DNA of 38,038 nucleotides from the NCBI RefSeq assembly GCF_001562015.1, contig NZ_LASA01000059.1, positions 37,048-75,085 of the forward strand. Reading direction: 5' to 3'. The DNA is from Endozoicomonas arenosclerae (lineage in GTDB: Bacteria; Pseudomonadota; Gammaproteobacteria; Pseudomonadales; Endozoicomonadaceae). Of this stretch, positions 35,441-38,038 are shown piece after piece. Position 1 is the first letter of the stretch, and each line of letters begins with the position of its first letter. The notes under the pieces are model-generated. The model did no database searches and was not told the DNA's origin. It saw only the letters and a list, made by a program, of their open reading frames with translations. A program made the translations under genes and the position numbers.

Positions 35441-36838
35441 CTACAGAGCAGCTTTCGCTCGGGTGACAAGGTCGTTCAGGAACATGGTTTCATAGTGGTT
35501 AACTTCGTTAGCCCTTTCTTTCATGGCTACCAGAACTTCATACTTCAGCTTCTTGTTCTGGGCATTCTCGGGCTCAACCGCTGCTACCATATCAATGAAA
35601 TAAAGAGCTTTTTCCAGGTTTCCAGCATCAAGGTTGGATTGAGCTTTTTTAAGGACGGGCTCAGTACTGCCAACCAGCTCAATCAATTCAGGGTAGGTAG
35701 CCTGAACGGGTACGTTATACATCTCGTTAGCCGTTTCCATCTTGAACCAGCCGGTATAGGCTTCCCAGATACTTTTTACCCCCCAGGACAGTTTGCCGTG
35801 GGCTTCGAACAGGTAGAGTTCGTCCGGCAGTTTGATTTCTTCCATCAGGGTGTAGACGTCTTTGCCGGAATTCATGCCTTCAATGACAGCATCATCCACG
35901 TACTGAACAGCGTCTCTGGTTTTCCGGATGGTATCCGCAATGTACTGCTTGCCTTCAATGGGGTAGAAATGGCTTGGGATCAGCATTTCTGGTTCCAGTT
36001 CCAGCATCAGATTCAGTGAATCAACATAAGGGCGAGTGAAGCGGGCACGCTCTCCACGAATGGTGGTCAGGTTTGGCCACATACCAAACATGTGTCCAAA
36101 CACGTCACCGGTAAACAGAATTTTGCGCTCAGGCATCCAGACAGAGATGTTGTCATAACCTTCGGCCCCGGGCGTATGATAGACGACAAACTTTTGTCCT
36201 CCGGCAGTGAACTCATAAGGCGCACTGTCAATCACCACTTCGGGTTCAACAATCGGATAAGCCTTCTGAATCAGTTTGGTGGTCAGCCCGCCAAAGTCAG
36301 GCAGATCCGGAACATCATTGGGGAAGAACAGTTTGTTCTTGGGCATGACGTGAGGGATCAGGTCCTTCAGGTATTGCTGATTAAACAGGAATTCCCTGTG
36401 GACAATCACTTCAGTGTTGTCATCAGCAAACTCTTTAATGCCGGAGTAATGATCCGCATGGGCATGAGAAAGAATGATGTGTGAGAAAGGTTTGCCATTC
36501 ACCCGGTTCAGTTTGTCGGCCAGAGTGTTCTCTTGCAATGGTCGACCAGCCAGTCCTGTATCAATCAGGACATTGCCTTCGTCGGTTGCAACCATAACGG
36601 CATTTGCTGTGCCCCTGGCCTGGTAGATACCATCCGTTATTTTAATGGCATCGGTGTACTCTTTGCCAAACCCTTCCAGGTCTCTTGTTTTTGGTTGCCA
36701 GTCGTGAGGCTGGAAAATAGGTTCTTTTGTTTCCCCGGCTGGTGTTACCTGTGAGGTTGTAGTGGGTTCTTCGGAACCACAGCCTGCCAGTCCAACGGCA
36801 ACGCCCGCTGCCAGAACAGCGCGTAAAGCTTTTTTCAT
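35441..36838 (-). CDS. MBL-fold lipoprotein, alkylsulfatase (BDS1/SdsA1) type
   Basis: A 465-residue metallo-beta-lactamase-fold protein with a lipoprotein signal (lipobox LAGC, Cys20). The zinc motif H-A-H-A-D-H is at residues 125-130, with TPGAEG after His211, Asp225 in TGDVFGH and His270 in PSHFYP as further ligands. After the catalytic domain, GKLSWGVKSIWEAYTGWF (338-355) matches the dimerisation segment of alkylsulfatases, and a helical C-terminus (about 380-465) follows. Alkylsulfatases cleave long-chain sulfate esters; the exact substrate here is unknown and other MBL activities are possible. It is divergent from a TetR regulator that likely controls it. Confidence 0.85.
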   Translation of the reverse strand: MKKALRAVLAAGVAVGLAGCGSEEPTTTSQVTPAGETKEPIFQPHDWQPKTRDLEGFGKEYTDAIKITDGIYQARGTANAVMVATDEGNVLIDTGLAGRPLQENTLADKLNRVNGKPFSHIILSHAHADHYSGIKEFADDNTEVIVHREFLFNQQYLKDLIPHVMPKNKLFFPNDVPDLPDFGGLTTKLIQKAYPIVEPEVVIDSAPYEFTAGGQKFVVYHTPGAEGYDNISVWMPERKILFTGDVFGHMFGMWPNLTTIRGERARFTRPYVDSLNLMLELEPEMLIPSHFYPIEGKQYIADTIRKTRDAVQYVDDAVIEGMNSGKDVYTLMEEIKLPDELYLFEAHGKLSWGVKSIWEAYTGWFKMETANEMYNVPVQATYPELIELVGSTEPVLKKAQSNLDAGNLEKALYFIDMVAAVEPENAQNKKLKYEVLVAMKERANEVNHYETMFLNDLVTRAKAAL

Positions 36839-36929
36839 TATTCTTATCCACCTTGGCTAAAGGATTCTGGCATCCACCAGTCCTTGTGTCCTCAAGACCG
36901 CCCGGCATGTACAGCGTTTCCATGCTGGA

Positions 36930-36957
36930 ACTTAAGACTTAAGACTTAAGACTTAAG
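36930..36957. repeat. Four tandem copies of ACTTAAG
   Basis: Four exact 7-bp units, each containing the palindrome CTTAAG, in the intergenic region about 92 bases upstream of the sulfatase-like start and 213 bases upstream of the TetR start. It could be an operator array or a slippage-prone repeat. Confidence 0.9.
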
Positions 36958-37049
36958 TATTAGGTTGAACCATACAAAATGTGATGGTATTTGTAAACAT
37001 CTGCTGAGCCGTTGCCCGGGTCTTCGATGGGTTTTGTGACTTTATCGTT

Positions 37050-37094
37050 TTGACATATGGCGTCTGGATGTACACTGCGGCTTTCATAATGAAA
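37050..37094 (+). promoter_or_regulatory. Candidate promoter and operator of the TetR gene
   Basis: TTGACA (37050-37055) and TACACT (37071-37076) are separated by 15 bases. Directly downstream is the palindrome TTTCATAATGAAA (37082-37094), flanked by direct copies of TGCGGCT (37076-37082 and 37096-37102). The layout fits an autorepressor operator at the transcription start. Confidence 0.5.
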
Positions 37095-37170
37095 ATGCGG
37101 CTGTTATCGCTTTATTTTCAGTTCTGATGACCAGACAGTGGCTGTACTGTCTGAAGAAAAGGAGTTGCCC

Positions 37171-37821
37171 GTGCGTCAGGATACCGCTGCAACCAAGGCA
37201 AGAATTATTGCCATTTCCGAAAAGCTGTTTGCTACAAAAGGGGTTGAGAACGTTACCCTGGCTGAGATTAATCAGAAAGCCGGTCAGAGGAATCGATCCG
37301 CTCTGCAATACCATTTTGGTGGCAAAAAGGAACTGATTGAAGCCATTATTCATAAGCATCTGATTTGTATTGATGAGGATCGAAATCAGCTGCTGGATGA
37401 GTTTGAACAGCAGCAAACGGTGTCAGGAAAGGATATCGCCAGAGCCATAGTCATTCCTCTGGCTAACAGATTGGACGCAAAAGGGGGACTCAGTTACATC
37501 AGGATCACAGCACAGTTGTTTGGTGACAGGAATTTCCCCTATCTGCATCAGGACGATATTGCCAGTCACTTCTCCTCTGAACGACTGTGGAAGTTTATGA
37601 GGAAAGCAGGACTTGAGCTGCCAGAGCCCTTGTTGTTCACCAGAACTGTCGTGATTCTCTCAACGTTGTTTAATGGGCTGGCAAATTACGCCCAGATTTC
37701 AGCATTTGGCAAAAAGCTGCCTGAAGGTGTGAACAATCATCTGTTTATTCAGGATCTGGTAGAAAGTGTGGAGGCACTGCTGATGAAACAGCCATCAGCA
37801 GAGTTAAGCAAGCTCCTGTAG
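37171..37821 (+). CDS. TetR family transcriptional regulator
   Basis: The GTG at 37171 is chosen because AAGGAG lies 6 bases upstream; a GTG at 37138 is in frame but has no ribosome-binding site. The 216-residue product has the TetR N-terminal helix-turn-helix: ARIIAISEKLFATKGVENVT, LAEINQKAGQRNRSALQYHF, then GGKKELIEAIIHKHL. The C-terminal ligand domain is variable and the ligand cannot be read. It is divergent from the sulfatase-like gene across a 332-base region with a tandem repeat and a palindrome, so repression of both itself and that gene is likely (inference). Confidence 0.9.
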   Translation: MRQDTAATKARIIAISEKLFATKGVENVTLAEINQKAGQRNRSALQYHFGGKKELIEAIIHKHLICIDEDRNQLLDEFEQQQTVSGKDIARAIVIPLANRLDAKGGLSYIRITAQLFGDRNFPYLHQDDIASHFSSERLWKFMRKAGLELPEPLLFTRTVVILSTLFNGLANYAQISAFGKKLPEGVNNHLFIQDLVESVEALLMKQPSAELSKLL

Positions 37822-37853
37822 CTCTGGTCATCTACCAGCAGGAATATTCGGCA

Positions 37854-38038
37854 TTACAGTGACCAGGATAAACCTAACTGTATAGCCTGATAGTCTGTAT
37901 GGTAGTCATCGGCTCGGGTGAACTGATAACTGCCGTATATTTCAACATCGGGTGACAGAGTGTGGCCTACTCTTAGCTTCATTCGCCAGGCGTCGTTATT
38001 GCTGATATCGGCGGGCAGGTAAGCCATGCGCTGGATGG
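37854..38038 (-). CDS. C-terminal end of an outer-membrane beta-barrel protein, 5' end beyond window
   Basis: The frame enters at the right edge and ends at a TAA at 37854-37856, giving about 61 codons. The translated end is a run of alternating hydrophobic/polar strands (RMKLRVGHTL, VEIYGSYQFTRAD, YQAIQLGLSWSL) ending in an aromatic-rich final strand, the Bam-type signature of an outer-membrane barrel. The family is not identifiable from this fragment; decahaem-associated MtrB/PioB-type barrels and other large barrels end similarly. A weak CTGGT/ACCAG hairpin (37824-37838) separates it from the convergent TetR gene. Confidence 0.65.
   Translation of the reverse strand, partial: IQRMAYLPADISNNDAWRMKLRVGHTLSPDVEIYGSYQFTRADDYHTDYQAIQLGLSWSL

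Noticed and set aside
36930-36957. Reading the ACTTAAG array as a CRISPR
   Set aside because: The units are directly adjacent, only 7 bp long and have no spacers.

Overview
The window looks like a chromosomal segment of a marine, possibly host-associated gammaproteobacterium. Gene order follows Pseudomonas and E. coli housekeeping neighbourhoods (yggT-proC-yggS-pilT-pilU, ruvX-algH-tonB-gshB, psd/rsgA/orn, queG/nnrD-tsaE-amiC-mutL). Coding density is high and base composition is moderate. An Oceanospirillales-type genome such as Endozoicomonas would fit, but that placement is inference; no rRNA or tRNA gene lies in the window to settle it.

Layout. 1-1242 is the start of a secreted protein of unknown role that runs off the left edge. 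1304-5783 is the yggT/proC/yggS minus-strand cluster, divergent from the twitching-motility ATPases pilT and pilU. 5804-7046 holds a small lipoprotein with an ExbD-like tail and a Cys-rich exported protein. 7072-10329 is ruvX, algH, a TonB-family gene and gshB, all on the minus strand. 10366-16898 holds a SYLF/YSC84 lipoprotein, psd, a small exported protein, a RhdA-type sulfurtransferase, an MlrC-like M81 protein, rsgA and the divergent orn. 17068-24126 is more mixed: a prolyl oligopeptidase, a P-loop kinase/NUDIX/GNAT minus-strand cluster, an RhlE-type helicase, an NTF2-like protein, a MITE-like element and a TPR/DUF218 lipoprotein. 24123-35385 is queG, nnrD, tsaE, amiC and mutL, opened at two points by accessory genes. 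35441-38038 holds a metallo-beta-lactamase-fold lipoprotein of the alkylsulfatase type, a divergent TetR regulator and the tail of an outer-membrane barrel protein.

How genes work together. PilT/PilU retract type IV pili, and the nearby TonB-family gene is of the kind linked to twitching in Pseudomonas. RuvX, RsgA, Orn, TsaE, QueG and RhlE all serve RNA maturation or decay. Psd, AmiC, AlgH and several lipoproteins serve the envelope. MutL carries an endonuclease-type motif, which fits a MutH-independent mismatch-repair system. The TetR gene and the sulfatase-like gene form a divergent pair over a shared 332-bp region with a tandem repeat and a palindrome.

Most unusual content: a 268-bp element with 26-bp perfect terminal inverted repeats and two internal long hairpins (22669-22936); a 218-residue protein with a SGC...H arrangement reminiscent of CNF1/BLF1-type glutamine deamidase toxins (25597-26253), inside a three-gene insertion between queG and nnrD; an unrecognised 379-residue protein wedged between amiC and mutL; and a strong hairpin placed just before the algH start.
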